6,061 bases of DNA from an uncultured Lachnospiraceae bacterium. GTDB lineage: Bacteria; Bacillota_A; Clostridia; Lachnospirales; Lachnospiraceae. Shown here piece by piece: positions 5,986 to 6,061 of the stretch. The DNA lies in the NCBI GenBank assembly GCA_946410365.1, contig CAMKAA010000071.1, forward strand, positions 1 through 6,061, given 5' to 3'. The position numbers and the translations under genes are program-made. The notes beneath the pieces are model-generated. The model made no database searches. It was not told the origin of the DNA and saw only the letters and a list, made by a program, of their open reading frames with translations. How positions within the stretch are numbered: the first letter of the stretch is position 1; every line of letters begins with the position of its first letter.

Positions 5986-6036
5986 TATCACTGTAATCGA
6001 GTAGTCTGTGCCTGCTCGATTGACTGTTGGTCGCAC

Positions 6037-6061
6037 AAAAAAAGATGGGCGGAAACCTTCC
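6037..6061 (-). terminator. Probable terminator of an upstream minus-strand gene, cut by the window edge
   Basis: Read on the minus strand, a GC-containing segment, GGAAGGTTTCCGCCCATC, runs directly into seven T residues (complement of A run 6037-6043). This is the layout of a 3' stem arm plus U-tract and resembles the terminator at 259-307. The matching 5' arm would lie past 6061, so the hairpin itself is not seen. If correct, another minus-strand gene ends just to the right. Confidence 0.45.

Noticed and set aside
5774..6004. Plus-strand open frame of 76 codons over the promoter region
   Set aside because: It lies across the promoters and operators of the minus-strand operon, shows no recognisable domain, and has no convincing ribosome binding site.
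1..6061. CRISPR arrays, tRNA/rRNA genes, insertion sequences, phage or toxin-antitoxin genes
   Set aside because: No regularly spaced repeats, cloverleaf-like segments, transposase-like proteins or defence-type domains are seen on either strand.

Overview
The window looks like a chromosomal segment from a Gram-positive anaerobe of the Clostridia, perhaps Lachnospiraceae-like. This is inferred from strong GGAGG-type ribosome binding sites, a lipoprotein-type TRAP binding protein, moderate (roughly 50%) GC genes with an AT-rich promoter region, and a Clostridia-like heavy-metal ATPase at the left edge. The assignment is by style and recalled family resemblance, not by database search.

Layout. 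Positions 1-255 (+) are the C-terminal 84 residues of a P1B-type heavy-metal ATPase. It is followed at once by a hairpin terminator (259-307) that mainly serves the genes converging from the other strand. All other genes, 370-5775, form one six-gene operon on the minus strand. In transcription order: a YiaK-like 2,3-diketo-L-gulonate reductase (4771-5775), the three TRAP transporter parts DctP (3676-4734), DctQ (3069-3554) and DctM (1780-3069), a DMT/EamA permease (909-1757), and a YhcH/YjgK/YiaL-family protein (370-873). Gaps are short (22-35 nt, or a 1-nt stop/start overlap), except for 121 nt between dctP and dctQ, which holds two stem-loops.

Regulation. The 286-nt region 5776-6061 carries two good sigma70-type promoters on the minus strand and two identical perfect 12-bp palindromes, GCAATCGATTGC, of LacI-family operator type. 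One operator lies at the predicted start of the proximal promoter and the other about 150 bp upstream. A 9-bp inverted repeat lies between the two promoters. The right edge looks like the U-tract and 3' stem arm of a terminator for a further minus-strand gene outside the window.

How it works together. DctP would capture a sugar-acid-like organic acid outside the cell, DctQM would import it with sodium, and the NAD(P)H-dependent reductase would reduce a 2-oxo (diketo) sugar acid. The YhcH protein may help with anomer or tautomer handling. This is the E. coli yiaKLMNO module in a different order, with a DMT permease added and a LacI-type rather than IclR-type control signature. The substrate cannot be fixed from sequence. 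I see no CRISPR, tRNA, rRNA, insertion sequence or phage genes, and no clearly new system. The regulatory region is the most interesting part.
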